Position numbers and translations under genes: made by a program. From Fen-999 sp041480065 (lineage in GTDB: Bacteria > Pseudomonadota > Gammaproteobacteria > Burkholderiales > Rhodocyclaceae), in NCBI GenBank assembly GCA_041480065.1, contig JBGOZF010000018.1, positions 3,766-67,765 on the forward strand: DNA of 64,000 nucleotides, in the 5' to 3' direction. Each line of letters opens with the position of its first letter. The stretch's first letter is position 1. Shown here one piece after another: positions 48,820 to 57,908 of this stretch. Below the pieces are notes generated by a model that was given only the letters and a program-made list of their open reading frames with translations, had not been told where the DNA came from and searched no databases.

Positions 48820-49644
48820 CTATACCACCGAATCCAGCACCCCCGGCCGTACGGCGGCCGCTGCCGCCATCGGCAGGAAACCATCCATCCCGCCGCCGTC
48901 GATGGCCGGCGGCAGGCCATGGATCAGGGCGTTGGCGAGATGGTCGGTGACCGGCACCGCGGCGGCGCCGAGATAGTCGAGGCGAACGCCGAGGTGTTCG
49001 CGGGCAACGCGGCGCATGTTGTCATAGATCGCCCTCGCCTCTTCAGGCGAGCGCGCCCGGGTGACGGCGACCTGGAAGCTGTCCCGCCCCTGGTCCTGGG
49101 CAATGCGCTTGATCAGCGCGTAGGCCTGGGTAATGGCCGTGCCCTGCGCCGCCACCACCACTGCGAGGTGGCGCGCCGAGCTGGCGACCAGCGAGAGATG
49201 GCCGCTGCGTCGGGTCGCGCAGTCGATGAGAACGAAGCCGGCGCCCTGCTGAATGTCGCGCAAGCGCGCTGCAAGCCTCTTCTGACCTGCGTCGCCAAGG
49301 CGATCCAGTTCGCGCGCCGCCCGCGCCGCCGGCAGGATATGCACCATCGGCGCCGCCGGCAGCACCACCTGCGCGAGGTTGCGTTCGCCACGGACGACGT
49401 GCAGGAAGTCATGGCGCGCGGCGAGTCCGAACGCGGTCACAGCGTTGTCGGGGGCGGGGTTCTCGTCGATGATGACGACGCCGTGGCCGGATGCCGCCAA
49501 CGCCACTGCGGTCTGCACCACCAGCGTGGTGCGGCCGCAGGCTTCGCGGCCCGAAGCGAAGGCCACCACCTGCGGACAACGGTTGCCGAACAAGCGGCGC
49601 AAACCGTCAGCCTGATCGCCGTTCCAGGCCGCCAGCTCAGCCAA
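48820..49644 (-). CDS. flhG: Flagellar number regulator FlhG/FleN with degenerate P-loop
   Basis: 274 residues if started at TTG 49644, which overlaps the flhF stop and has GGGAG six bases upstream. N-terminal activation helix DQADGLRRLFGN matches FlhG. The MinD-type P-loop GKGGVGKTT is replaced by GREACGRTT, so both conserved lysines are arginine; the switch I region reads VVIIDENPAPDN and the Walker B region FVLIDCAT. FlhG sets flagellar number with FlhF. ATP binding may be weakened; the C-terminal half is otherwise normal. Confidence 0.85.
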   Translation of the reverse strand: MAELAAWNGDQADGLRRLFGNRCPQVVAFASGREACGRTTLVVQTAVALAASGHGVVIIDENPAPDNAVTAFGLAARHDFLHVVRGERNLAQVVLPAAPMVHILPAARAARELDRLGDAGQKRLAARLRDIQQGAGFVLIDCATRRSGHLSLVASSARHLAVVVAAQGTAITQAYALIKRIAQDQGRDSFQVAVTRARSPEEARAIYDNMRRVAREHLGVRLDYLGAAAVPVTDHLANALIHGLPPAIDGGGMDGFLPMAAAAAVRPGVLDSVV

Positions 49645-51097
49645 GGGTCGCTCCCAGGGGCGACGAGGCGACCGTTTGCGACGCCATGGCCATGCCGACT
49701 TCCTGTTCATGCAGGCGGTGCGGCGAGGCGTCCGCAGGCAGCTTGAATGCGCGGTGCAGCAGGTAGTTGCGGTTGGGCAGATGCAGGTCTTCCGGCACGC
49801 GCTGGCCGTTGGTGACATAGGCCAGCAGCAGCCCGTGGCGCACGATGGCATCGAGCGCCGGCCCCAGCGACGCTGCTTCGTCGACCTTGGTCAGGATGCA
49901 GCCGGCAAGATCTTCGCCGGCATAGGAACGAACGACGTCGTCGAGCGTGTCGCCGCGACTGCCGGAATTGAGCAGCAGCAGCCGCTTCACCTCGCCCGCG
50001 CGCGTCAGCATGGCCGCCTGCTCGGCTACCATGCGGTCACGCTGGCTCATGCCGACGGTATCGATGAGAATCATGTGCTTGCCGCGCAGATCGACCAGCG
50101 TCCGGCGCAGGTCCTCGCTGTCGCGCACGACATGGACCGGCACACCGAGAATACGGCCGTAGATGCGCAACTGTTCGTGGGCGCCGATGCGGTAGCCGTC
50201 GGTCGTCAGCAGCGCCAGCTTGTCGGCGCCATAGCGCACAACGCAGCGCGCCGCCAACTTGGCGGTGGTGGTCGTCTTGCCGACGCCGGTCGGACCGACC
50301 AGGGCGAACACGCCGCCGCGGTCGATGATGTCGTTGTCGCCGGTCAGCGTGCGCAGCCGCCGGTTGATGGCGGCAACCAGCCATTTGCGGCCGTCTGGCG
50401 CGGCCAGCGTCTGCGGCAGCTCGTCGATCATGCGCCGTGCCAGCGCGCTGGAGAAACCGGCATCAAGGAGCTCGGCCAGCAGCAACGCCTGCACGGGGTT
50501 CTGGCGCGACATCTCGCCCCAGGCAAAGCCCGCCAGTTGCCGCTCGAGCATGGCCTTGATCGTCTGCATCTCGTTCATCAAATGGCTGACCTGGGCATCC
50601 GCGACCGGCGTGGCCGGGGCGCGCGACTCAAGGACGCTTTCCGTCGACGCGCTGCGCAGCGTCGCCGCGACCTGCGCCACCGACGGCACGGGCGCTGCCG
50701 CACGCGGCGGCAGCGGCCGCAGGCGCGGCCACTCATCGGCGTCTGCCGCATCCTGAACAGGCACGTTTTGCCCGGACGCCTGCCAGGTCCGGAATGGCGT
50801 CTGGGCGCGCGCCTTGGTCGACAGGCTGACGGTGTAGTCGTCCTCGTCCTCGATCGGCGCGGCGAAACGATCGACCGGGGCAGCCGGCCTGGCCGGCGGT
50901 TGTGCGACCGGCGGCGCTGGCGGTCGCGCCGGGCTCCGTGCGGACAACGCGTCGAGGCTTTCCGACGACATGGCCGTGATTTCGACGCCGCCCGGAACCG
51001 CCTTGTTGGCGACGACGATGGCGTCCGGTCCGAGTTCTTCCTTCACACGGCGCAGGGCGTCGCGCGCCGTTGGGGCGACAAAGCGTTGTACGGTCAT
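49637..51097 (-). CDS. flhF: Signal-recognition-particle-like GTPase FlhF
   Basis: 486 residues: N-terminal B domain (about 1-200, Pro/Ala-rich), NG domain with GPTGVGKTTTTAKLA (about 268-285), the switch region LALLTTDGYRIGAHEQLRIY and DTVGMSQRDR, GGDTLDDVV-type segment and ILTKVDEAASLG. It marks the pole for flagellum assembly. The start overlaps the flhA stop (ATGA), and the stop overlaps flhG. Confidence 0.96.
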   Translation of the reverse strand: MTVQRFVAPTARDALRRVKEELGPDAIVVANKAVPGGVEITAMSSESLDALSARSPARPPAPPVAQPPARPAAPVDRFAAPIEDEDDYTVSLSTKARAQTPFRTWQASGQNVPVQDAADADEWPRLRPLPPRAAAPVPSVAQVAATLRSASTESVLESRAPATPVADAQVSHLMNEMQTIKAMLERQLAGFAWGEMSRQNPVQALLLAELLDAGFSSALARRMIDELPQTLAAPDGRKWLVAAINRRLRTLTGDNDIIDRGGVFALVGPTGVGKTTTTAKLAARCVVRYGADKLALLTTDGYRIGAHEQLRIYGRILGVPVHVVRDSEDLRRTLVDLRGKHMILIDTVGMSQRDRMVAEQAAMLTRAGEVKRLLLLNSGSRGDTLDDVVRSYAGEDLAGCILTKVDEAASLGPALDAIVRHGLLLAYVTNGQRVPEDLHLPNRNYLLHRAFKLPADASPHRLHEQEVGMAMASQTVASSPLGATLG

Positions 51098-53184
51098 GTC
51101 TTAGCTCCGATGACAGTCGTTACCTTGATGGTCTTGGATTCGGGGACTTCTGCGTTGGCCAGGACCCTGAGCGTCGGCCAGGCACGGCGCAGGAAGCGCG
51201 AGAGCAGCCAGCGCAACTGGCCCGGAACCAGCAGCACGGCCGGCAGGCCGGCCTCCTCTTGGCGTTGCGCGGCAGCGGCGGTCTCGCGCAGCAAGGTGTC
51301 GGCGAGACCCGGCTCGATGCCCGAAGCATCGCCGCCGGTACCCTGCACGGCCTGGGCAAGCAGGCGCTCCAGGCCCGGCTCCAGCGCCATGACCTGCATC
51401 TCGACACCGCCCTGGTAGAGCTGCTGCACGATGGAACGGCCAAGCGCGACTCGTACCTGGCCGGTGAGTTCGAGCGGGTCCTGCGTGCGCGGCGAGTATT
51501 CGGCCAGGATGTCGATGATGGTGCGCATGTCGCGGATGCTGACGCCCTCTTCGAGCAGATTCTGCAGGACGCGCTGCACCGTGGCCAGCGGCAGTTGCTT
51601 GGGCACCAGGTCCTCGACCAGCTTGGGCGAGTCCTTGGCGATGTGGTCGAGCAGTTGCTGGGTTTCCTGGCGGCCGAGCAGTTCCGCCGCATGCGACATG
51701 ATGATGTGGTTGAGATGCGTGGCGACGACCGTGCCGGCATCGACCACCGTGTAGCCCATGACATGCGCCTGGTCGCGCAGACCGGCTTCGATCCAGATCG
51801 CCGGCAGGCCGAAGGCCGGATCCTTGGTCGGTGTGCCGGCCAGGGTGCCGCTGACGCGACCGGGATTGATCGCCAGGAACATGCCGGGATAAGCCTCGCC
51901 AACGCCGGCCTCGACGCCCTTCAAGGCAATGCGGTAGCCATTCGGTTTCAATTCCAGGTTGTCGCGGATGTGCACCGGCGCCGAGAGGAAGCCGATCTCC
52001 TGGGCGAACTTCTTTCTCAGGCCGCGAATCCGTTTCAACAGTTCGCCGTCCTGATTGCGGTCCACCAGCGGAATCAGCCGATAGCCGACTTCGAGCCCGA
52101 GCACGTCCACGGGCGCCACGTCCGACCAACTGGCTTCCTGCGCCTCGGGCAGCGGAGCGGTCGGCACCGGAGCTGGCGCCCGTGTCGCCTCCGCCTCCTG
52201 ACGCTGCATCGTCCACCAGGCCAGGCCGCCGATGGCCGACGCCAACAGCAGGAAAGCGAAATGCGGCATGCCGGGAATCAACCCGAGAACGGCGAGAATG
52301 CCGGCCGTCAGTATCAACACCATCGGGTTGCCGAACACCTGGCCGATGAACTGCGCACCGAGGTCACCCTCTTCTTCACCGACGCGGGTGACGACCAGGC
52401 CGGCGGCAGTGGAAATGATCAGCGCCGGGATCTGCGCCACCAGGCCGTCGCCGATGGTGAGCAGGGTGTAGGCCTTGGCCGCCTGGCCGGCCTCCATGTC
52501 GTGCTGGAGAATGCCGACGACCAGTCCGCCGATCAGGTTGATGACCAGGATCAGGATGCCGGCAACGGCGTCGCCGCGCACGAATTTCGAGGCACCGTCC
52601 ATGGCGCCGTAGAAGTCGGCTTCCTGGGCGATGTTGGCGCGCCGCTTCCTCGCCTCGTCTTCGCCGATCAGGCCGGCGTTGAGGTCGGCATCGATGGCCA
52701 TCTGCTTGCCGGGCATGGCGTCGAGGGTGAAGCGTGCCGACACTTCGGCGATGCGGCCGGCGCCCTTGGTGATGACCACGAAGTTGATCACCGTCAGGAT
52801 GACGAAGACGACAATGCCGACGGTATAGTTGCCGCCGACCAGGAAATGGCCGAAGGACTCGATCACCTTACCGGCGGCATCCGGACCGGTGTGGCCCTTG
52901 AGCAGCACGATCCGCGTCGAGGCGACGTTGAGCGACAGCCGCAGCAGCGTCGTGATCAGCAAAACGGTCGGGAAGAGCGAGAAGTCGAGCGGCCTTCTGG
53001 CGTACATGGCCACCAGCATCACCATGATCGACAGCGAGATGTTGAAGCTGAAGAAGATGTCGAGTACGAACGCCGGCAGGGGCAGCACCATCATCGACAG
53101 GATGACGATGATCAGCCCCGGCGCCGCCAGCGCCTTGAGGTTGTTGCGGTTGAAGAAGGCCTGCAGGGTCAAGGCGCCGTTCAT
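51094..53184 (-). CDS. flhA: Flagellar export gate protein FlhA
   Basis: 696 residues, typical length. Eight membrane helices in the first 330 residues (LIIVILSMMVLPLPAFVLDI, SLSIMVMLVAMYARRPLDFS, VVFVILTVINFVVITKGAGR), the FHIPEP-type loop RFTLDAMPGKQMAIDADLNA, GLIGEDEARKRRANIAQEAD, and a cytoplasmic C-terminal domain that docks chaperones. Ends ATG/TGA-coupled to flhF. Follows flhB after 76 bases. Confidence 0.97.
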   Translation of the reverse strand: MNGALTLQAFFNRNNLKALAAPGLIIVILSMMVLPLPAFVLDIFFSFNISLSIMVMLVAMYARRPLDFSLFPTVLLITTLLRLSLNVASTRIVLLKGHTGPDAAGKVIESFGHFLVGGNYTVGIVVFVILTVINFVVITKGAGRIAEVSARFTLDAMPGKQMAIDADLNAGLIGEDEARKRRANIAQEADFYGAMDGASKFVRGDAVAGILILVINLIGGLVVGILQHDMEAGQAAKAYTLLTIGDGLVAQIPALIISTAAGLVVTRVGEEEGDLGAQFIGQVFGNPMVLILTAGILAVLGLIPGMPHFAFLLLASAIGGLAWWTMQRQEAEATRAPAPVPTAPLPEAQEASWSDVAPVDVLGLEVGYRLIPLVDRNQDGELLKRIRGLRKKFAQEIGFLSAPVHIRDNLELKPNGYRIALKGVEAGVGEAYPGMFLAINPGRVSGTLAGTPTKDPAFGLPAIWIEAGLRDQAHVMGYTVVDAGTVVATHLNHIIMSHAAELLGRQETQQLLDHIAKDSPKLVEDLVPKQLPLATVQRVLQNLLEEGVSIRDMRTIIDILAEYSPRTQDPLELTGQVRVALGRSIVQQLYQGGVEMQVMALEPGLERLLAQAVQGTGGDASGIEPGLADTLLRETAAAAQRQEEAGLPAVLLVPGQLRWLLSRFLRRAWPTLRVLANAEVPESKTIKVTTVIGAKT

Positions 53185-53260
53185 GGCCTTGCCCGTTTCG
53201 AGTCATCCCCGCCGGCGCGGGCTGATGGCCGGCCCGATTGGCGAGTCCGGACCGCGGCGC

Positions 53261-54412
53261 TCATGCTGCGGCCCCCGGGTCCATGCCTGCCGGCACGGCG
53301 ATGGCGTACGGCGCTTCCGGCGGCCGCATGGCCGCCGCGGCGCCGGCGGCGAAATACTGGTTCAACTGATAGACATAGGCCATCACCTCGGCCACGGCGG
53401 TATAGAGTGCCGCCGGAATCTGGTCGCCGATGTCGGTATGCCGGTAGAGGGCTCGCGCCAACGGCGGCGCTTCCAGAACCGGAACACTGTGTTCCTCGGC
53501 GAGGTCGCGAATCTTCTGCGCCATGATGTTCATGCCCTTGGCCACCACCTGCGGCGCCCCCATGCTGTCGCTGTCGTACTTGAGGGCCACGGCGAAGTGG
53601 GTCGGGTTGGTGACCACCACATCGGCCTTGGGCACTTCGGCCATCATCCGCTTGCGCGCCATCTCGCGTTGCTGGCTGCGGATGCGCGCCTTCAATTGCG
53701 GATCGCCCTCCAGTTCCTTCATTTCCTGCCGCAGTTCCTCGCGCGTCATGCGCAGGCCCTCGTAATAGCGCCAGAGCTGGAAAGGCACGTCGATCGCCGC
53801 GATCACCGCCAGCCCCGCGACCATCGCGATTCCGGCAAACACCAGCATCTGCCCGAACGAGACGAGCGCAAGGTCCACCGGCTGCGCCATGAGCGCAAAG
53901 AGCTGACCTTCCTGGCGCCTGACCACCCAATAGATGATGACGCCGATCAACAGCGCCTTGAGAACCGCCTTCACCAGTTCGCCGACGCTGTGCCAGGAGA
54001 ACATCCGCCCGATGCCCTTGATCGGATCGATGCGGGTGAAATTCAGCGTCAGCACCTCTGGGGCGAATACCGCGCCGCCGATGGCGAATGGCGCCCCGAC
54101 GGCCCCCACGATGGTGAGCAGAAACACCGGCGCGGCCAGCAGCAGCCCTTCCCAAGAAAGCGACGCAAACGATACTGCCAAGGATTCCGGGTTGAGCGCC
54201 GCGTCGCGGCTGAACGAAAGGCCGTGCCGAAGAATGCCCTGCGCGCGCTCGGTCAGCCAGCCGCCCAGCACCCAGAAGCCGCCTACGGCAGCGGCCATCA
54301 CCAGGAAGGCCATCAGTTCCCGCGACTGCGGCACCTGCCCCTCGGAACGCGCCTTTTCCAGGCGCCTTGCCGATGCGGGTTCCGTTCGTTCGAGATCGCT
54401 GTCTTCAGCCAA
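53261..54412 (-). CDS. flhB: Flagellar export switch protein FlhB
   Basis: 383 residues from TTG 54412, chosen because the family begins MAEDSDLERTEPASARRLEK and GGAGG lies nine bases upstream; ATG 54436 would add eight unrelated residues and run into the palindrome. Four membrane segments in the N-terminal half. The autocleavage motif NPTH (VVTNPTHFAVALKYD) is intact. The C-terminal domain ends Ala/Pro-rich. FlhB changes substrate class when FliK signals. FlhX at 17542 is its partial paralogue. Confidence 0.95.
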   Translation of the reverse strand: MAEDSDLERTEPASARRLEKARSEGQVPQSRELMAFLVMAAAVGGFWVLGGWLTERAQGILRHGLSFSRDAALNPESLAVSFASLSWEGLLLAAPVFLLTIVGAVGAPFAIGGAVFAPEVLTLNFTRIDPIKGIGRMFSWHSVGELVKAVLKALLIGVIIYWVVRRQEGQLFALMAQPVDLALVSFGQMLVFAGIAMVAGLAVIAAIDVPFQLWRYYEGLRMTREELRQEMKELEGDPQLKARIRSQQREMARKRMMAEVPKADVVVTNPTHFAVALKYDSDSMGAPQVVAKGMNIMAQKIRDLAEEHSVPVLEAPPLARALYRHTDIGDQIPAALYTAVAEVMAYVYQLNQYFAAGAAAAMRPPEAPYAIAVPAGMDPGAAA

Positions 54413-54424
54413 GGACAAATGCCT

Positions 54425-54451
54425 CCATGCCGGCAATTATTGCCGGCATGG
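54425..54451. promoter_or_regulatory. 27-base perfect palindrome upstream of flhB
   Basis: CCATGCCGGCAA-TTA-TTGCCGGCATGG: arms of 12 bases, core CGGCAA-N3-TTGCCG as at the other flagellar operators. It lies 13 bases before the flhB TTG and partly covers the alternative ATG. No sigma-54 site was found upstream. It could be an enhancer, an mRNA hairpin affecting flhB translation, or both. Confidence 0.55.
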
Positions 54452-54649
54452 TCAACAATCATTTCAGGATTAGAGCCGAATTAGCCCATTATTCCCGCCA
54501 ACCGCGATCGGCGAAGAACCGGGTAACAGCGGGATTTCAGCCTATCGAGGGACGAGCCGGTGGAACACCAGAACCACACTGGCCTTGAGAACGAGCGGCA
54601 CCCAAAGAACCCAACCGAGGCGGAAGGAAGGCAATGAGGCCAAGCCCCT
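54452..54649. other. Intergenic gap between the exported protein gene and flhB
   Basis: About 200 bases of lower G+C than the neighbours. No gene, terminator or sigma-54 site was recognised apart from the palindrome at its flhB end. It breaks an otherwise tight cheA-flh-fliA arrangement and may hold a separate flhB promoter not evident by eye. Confidence 0.4.
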
Positions 54650-55162
54650 TCACTCTTGTATTCCTGGCCCGGCTTGGTGCCAAATCCTGACTCGCATTAG
54701 CTCAACAAGATTGGCGGCTCGCAGGGAGCAGTCACGTCCACTCTCGACCGTATCAGCCGTTATTGCCATCCTTCGTAACTCGTCGTCGGAACTGTTCGGC
54801 CTATTTCTTCTCATCTCTTCGATCCTCTCCTGGGGCACGGTATCGGGAACCTTGAGGATTGCCGGACACCGAAGTGTGAGTGGCGTCGCCCGAAAATATC
54901 CTTCGACGCCGTCGGTGACCTCATCGTCAATGCCACCCGCAACTCGCCTTCCCTCGATCTCCGCGTAATACTCGGAGCGAACAGACGGGTTCTCCACAAC
55001 GCAAATGTTGGCAATCAACGCCCGACTACCGGGAAGCCTGATTTCCCGGGAATGACATGCCGGCCTCCCTTTAGCGGTTGCGACAAGACTCGGGACAGTC
55101 TCCGCCGAAATCGCGCAAGGCGAAGCGAGTACCGTTACCGCAATGCAAATGGATCGCCTCAA
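54650..55162 (-). CDS. Exported four-cysteine protein of unknown function coupled to cheA
   Basis: 170 residues. The start is TTG 55162, overlapping the cheA stop as TTGA; no later ATG would keep the signal peptide (MRRSICIAVTVLASPCAISA, cleavage before ETVPS). The mature part has four cysteines (PACHSRE, NICVVEN, LRCPAIL, RDCSLRA), compatible with two disulfides, and an acidic/basic C-terminal helix. Base composition looks lower in G+C than the flanking che and flh genes, so it may be a later insertion. Family not recognised. Confidence 0.6.
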   Translation of the reverse strand: MRRSICIAVTVLASPCAISAETVPSLVATAKGRPACHSREIRLPGSRALIANICVVENPSVRSEYYAEIEGRRVAGGIDDEVTDGVEGYFRATPLTLRCPAILKVPDTVPQERIEEMRRNRPNSSDDELRRMAITADTVESGRDCSLRAANLVELMRVRIWHQAGPGIQE

Positions 55163-57057
55163 GCCGCCAGACTACCGGCCGCCTGGAAACTCGACCGCGG
55201 CACGCCGCGGTTCTCGCCGAGCGACCCGAGCAGTTCCTTCATGTCGAGGATGAGCACGATCTGGCCATTGGACAGCGTTGTAACGCCGGCGACGCCCTTG
55301 GGCCGGAAGTCCTCGAGCGATTTTATGACGGCGTCCTCACGGCCCATGAAGCCGTCGATGGCCAGAATGAAAGTGCTCTCGGCGGTCTGCATCAGCACAC
55401 CGTACTCGGGCACACCCTCCGGGCTCCAGCCGAGCAGATAGGACAAGGGGTACACCGGAAGGACCTCGCCGCGCACGACCATGGTGGCGCGACCGCCGAC
55501 TTCCTGGACCGATTCGACATCGATCGGAAGGATCTCGCGCACCATGGACAGCGGCACGGCAAAGGGCTGCTTGCCGAGTTGCACCAGGAGAACGGGGAGG
55601 ATGGCAAGCGTCAGCGGCAGGGAAATGACGAAACTCGTTCCCTTGCCCGCGGCAGAGCGAATCTCGATCGAACCGTTGAGCTTGTGGATGTTGGTCTTCA
55701 CCACATCCATGCCGACACCGCGTCCGGACACATCGGAGGGCACATCCACGGTCGAGAATCCGGGCAGGAAGATCAAGGCATAGCTCTGCCTCTCATCCAT
55801 GGTATTGGCCTCTTCATCGGTGATGAGGCCCTTCTCGATCGCCTTGGCGCGCAATTTTTCCGGGTTCATGCCGCGACCGTCGTCGGCGACGATGAGCACG
55901 ATATGATCGCCCTCCTGGCGCGCCTCCAGGCGAACTTCCGATTTCTCCGGCTTGCCGACGGCAAGCCGTTCCTGGGGCGTTTCGACGCCGTGGTCGACGG
56001 CGTTGCGGATCAGGTGGATGATCGGGTCCGACAAGTCCTCGATCATGGTCTTGTCGATCTCGGTCTCCTCGCCGGCAAGCACCAGATCCACGTCCTTGCC
56101 CAGACCACGGGCGAGGTCGCGGGCGATACGCGGATACTTCTGGAACAGCCGGCCAATCGGCTGCATGCGTGTCTTCATCACGGCGTTCTGCAGATCGGAC
56201 ACCAGCAGGTCGAGCTGGCTGACCGCCTGATCGAGTGCGTGCAGCGTCTCCGTGTCGCTGCGGCCATTGATGATGTCTGAACGCAAGGAGGTTAGCCGGT
56301 TCTTGGTCAGGCCGATTTCTCCGGAGAGATTCAGCACCTGGTCGAGGCGGGAAGTGTCGACGCGGATCGTGACTTCCCGCACCTTCTCTTCGGCACGCCG
56401 GCCGACCGGCCCCTGATAGCCGGGCTTGTCGCTCGCGCGGCGGCCGATCGCATGCTGAATGATCTGTTCGGGTGTCTGCCCGGCAACGTCGGCATGAATC
56501 TCCGCAACGGCGGCAGGCGCAGTCGCGACGGATTCGGCAGGAACCCCAGTGACCGCCTGGTAGAGTTGGTTCCAATCGGGAGCGCCCGCGGCTGACGCCG
56601 AAGCGGCCACAGGGGCCTTGGGAGCTGCGACGGGCGCTGGAGCGACAGGCGAGCCGGCGGCCAGTCGCCCGGCAATGGCAGCCTTCAGGTTCGCCAGCAG
56701 ACCGGGATCCGCTGCCTGCGGTTGGCCCCCCCGTTCCAGGGAGCCGAACATGTCGCGTACGGCACCGGTGGCCGCCATGACGACGTCCATTGCTTCCTTG
56801 GTGACCTGCATCTCGCCATTGCGAAACTTGTCGAACAGGTTCTCGGTCAGGTGGCAGAGTGTGACAAGTTCGGCGGCATTGAGAAAACCGGCGCCACCCT
56901 TGATGGTATGAAAGCCCCGGAAGATGTCATTGAGCAGCTTCTTGTCGTCCGGACTCTTCTCGAGATCGACCAGCTTGTTGTCGACGCCAGAAAGTAGATC
57001 GGTGGCCTCGGTCAGGAAATCCTGAAGAAGGTCTTCCATGCCACTAAAGTCGCTCAT
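55159..57057 (-). CDS. cheA: Chemotaxis histidine kinase CheA
   Basis: 632 residues: P1 HPt with phospho-His50 (FRGFHTIKGGAGFL), a long Ala/Pro linker where P2 would be (no P2 fold visible), P3 dimerisation (RVDTSRLDQVLNLSGEIGLT), P4 kinase (HLIRNAVDHGVETPQERLAV, DDGRGMNPEKL, FLPGFSTVDVPSDVSGRGVG) and P5 CheW-like domain (LPLTLAILPVLLVQLGKQPF). It phosphorylates CheY, CheB and the CheV receivers. An AGGGAGG-like site precedes the ATG. Confidence 0.96.
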   Translation of the reverse strand: MSDFSGMEDLLQDFLTEATDLLSGVDNKLVDLEKSPDDKKLLNDIFRGFHTIKGGAGFLNAAELVTLCHLTENLFDKFRNGEMQVTKEAMDVVMAATGAVRDMFGSLERGGQPQAADPGLLANLKAAIAGRLAAGSPVAPAPVAAPKAPVAASASAAGAPDWNQLYQAVTGVPAESVATAPAAVAEIHADVAGQTPEQIIQHAIGRRASDKPGYQGPVGRRAEEKVREVTIRVDTSRLDQVLNLSGEIGLTKNRLTSLRSDIINGRSDTETLHALDQAVSQLDLLVSDLQNAVMKTRMQPIGRLFQKYPRIARDLARGLGKDVDLVLAGEETEIDKTMIEDLSDPIIHLIRNAVDHGVETPQERLAVGKPEKSEVRLEARQEGDHIVLIVADDGRGMNPEKLRAKAIEKGLITDEEANTMDERQSYALIFLPGFSTVDVPSDVSGRGVGMDVVKTNIHKLNGSIEIRSAAGKGTSFVISLPLTLAILPVLLVQLGKQPFAVPLSMVREILPIDVESVQEVGGRATMVVRGEVLPVYPLSYLLGWSPEGVPEYGVLMQTAESTFILAIDGFMGREDAVIKSLEDFRPKGVAGVTTLSNGQIVLILDMKELLGSLGENRGVPRSSFQAAGSLAA

Positions 57058-57078
57058 GTTCCGATCCTCCCTAAACGG

Positions 57079-57906
57079 CTAGAAGCCGAGACTTTCCAGC
57101 AGATCGTCGACCTGCGACTGCGAAGCCACCACGTCGGTACGCCCGGCGCTACTTATCACCGGACCGTTCATGAGTCCGGACGGTACCTCGGCCTTGCGAT
57201 CGACCGGCAATGCCTCGATCAGGACCTGAAGGAGCTGGGATTCGAGCCCCTGCACGATATCCACGACCTTGCGGATCACCTGGCCGGTGAGATCCTGAAA
57301 ATCCTGGGCCATGATGATTTCCATCAACTGCTCGTTGGTGCCCTTGATCTTGCCGGGCGCATCGACGAAAAAGCCGCGGGTATCGGCAGCCAGCGCCTTG
57401 AACTCGTCAACCGACAACCGGCTGGCGAACATCTTGTCCCAACGGCCCTTCAGGCTTTCCGATCTGGCCAGCAGGTCGTCCTGCAACGGCTTGGCGATAT
57501 CCGTGGCATTGAGCACGCGCGAAGCAGCCTGCTCGGTCATCTGGGCAATGTAGGCGAGACGTTGGCGGGCGTCGGGAATCTGGCGCGCACTATCTTCCAG
57601 CGCCTTGTCGTAGCCAAGCTCACGCAAGCTGTCGTGGAGCTGGCGGGCCATGTGGCCGAGCCGGTTGAAGACCGCCTCCTCGCCGGCAGGCTCTTCGGCA
57701 TTCTCAGCCGCGCTTGGCGGTGCGGCCTCCCCTGCCTGGGCGGCAACGCTGTCAAACAAGGCCTGGAGATCATCCGAGTCGCCGGAGGGATCGGGTTCCA
57801 CGGTCGGCGCCGGAGCCGAAATGCCGCCGCCGGCGGCAATGCTGTCGAACAGCGACTGCAAGTCCTCGGAATCGCCGGTTTCATCGAGCTTGACGGGCTT
57901 GGCCAT
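57079..57906 (-). CDS. cheZ: Chemotaxis phosphatase CheZ, extended form
   Basis: 275 residues (enterobacterial CheZ has 214), from ATG 57906; a GTG two codons earlier overlaps the cheY stop. Core: helices with the catalytic Gln in MAQDFQDLTGQVIRKVVDIV. The C-terminal tail SQVDDLLESLGF is the CheY-P-binding helix. The extra N-terminus has two copies of a related motif, DSEDLQSLFDSIAA and DSDDLQALFDSVAA. It removes phosphate from CheY in the cytoplasm. Confidence 0.93.
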   Translation of the reverse strand: MAKPVKLDETGDSEDLQSLFDSIAAGGGISAPAPTVEPDPSGDSDDLQALFDSVAAQAGEAAPPSAAENAEEPAGEEAVFNRLGHMARQLHDSLRELGYDKALEDSARQIPDARQRLAYIAQMTEQAASRVLNATDIAKPLQDDLLARSESLKGRWDKMFASRLSVDEFKALAADTRGFFVDAPGKIKGTNEQLMEIIMAQDFQDLTGQVIRKVVDIVQGLESQLLQVLIEALPVDRKAEVPSGLMNGPVISSAGRTDVVASQSQVDDLLESLGF

Positions 57907-57908
57907 GC

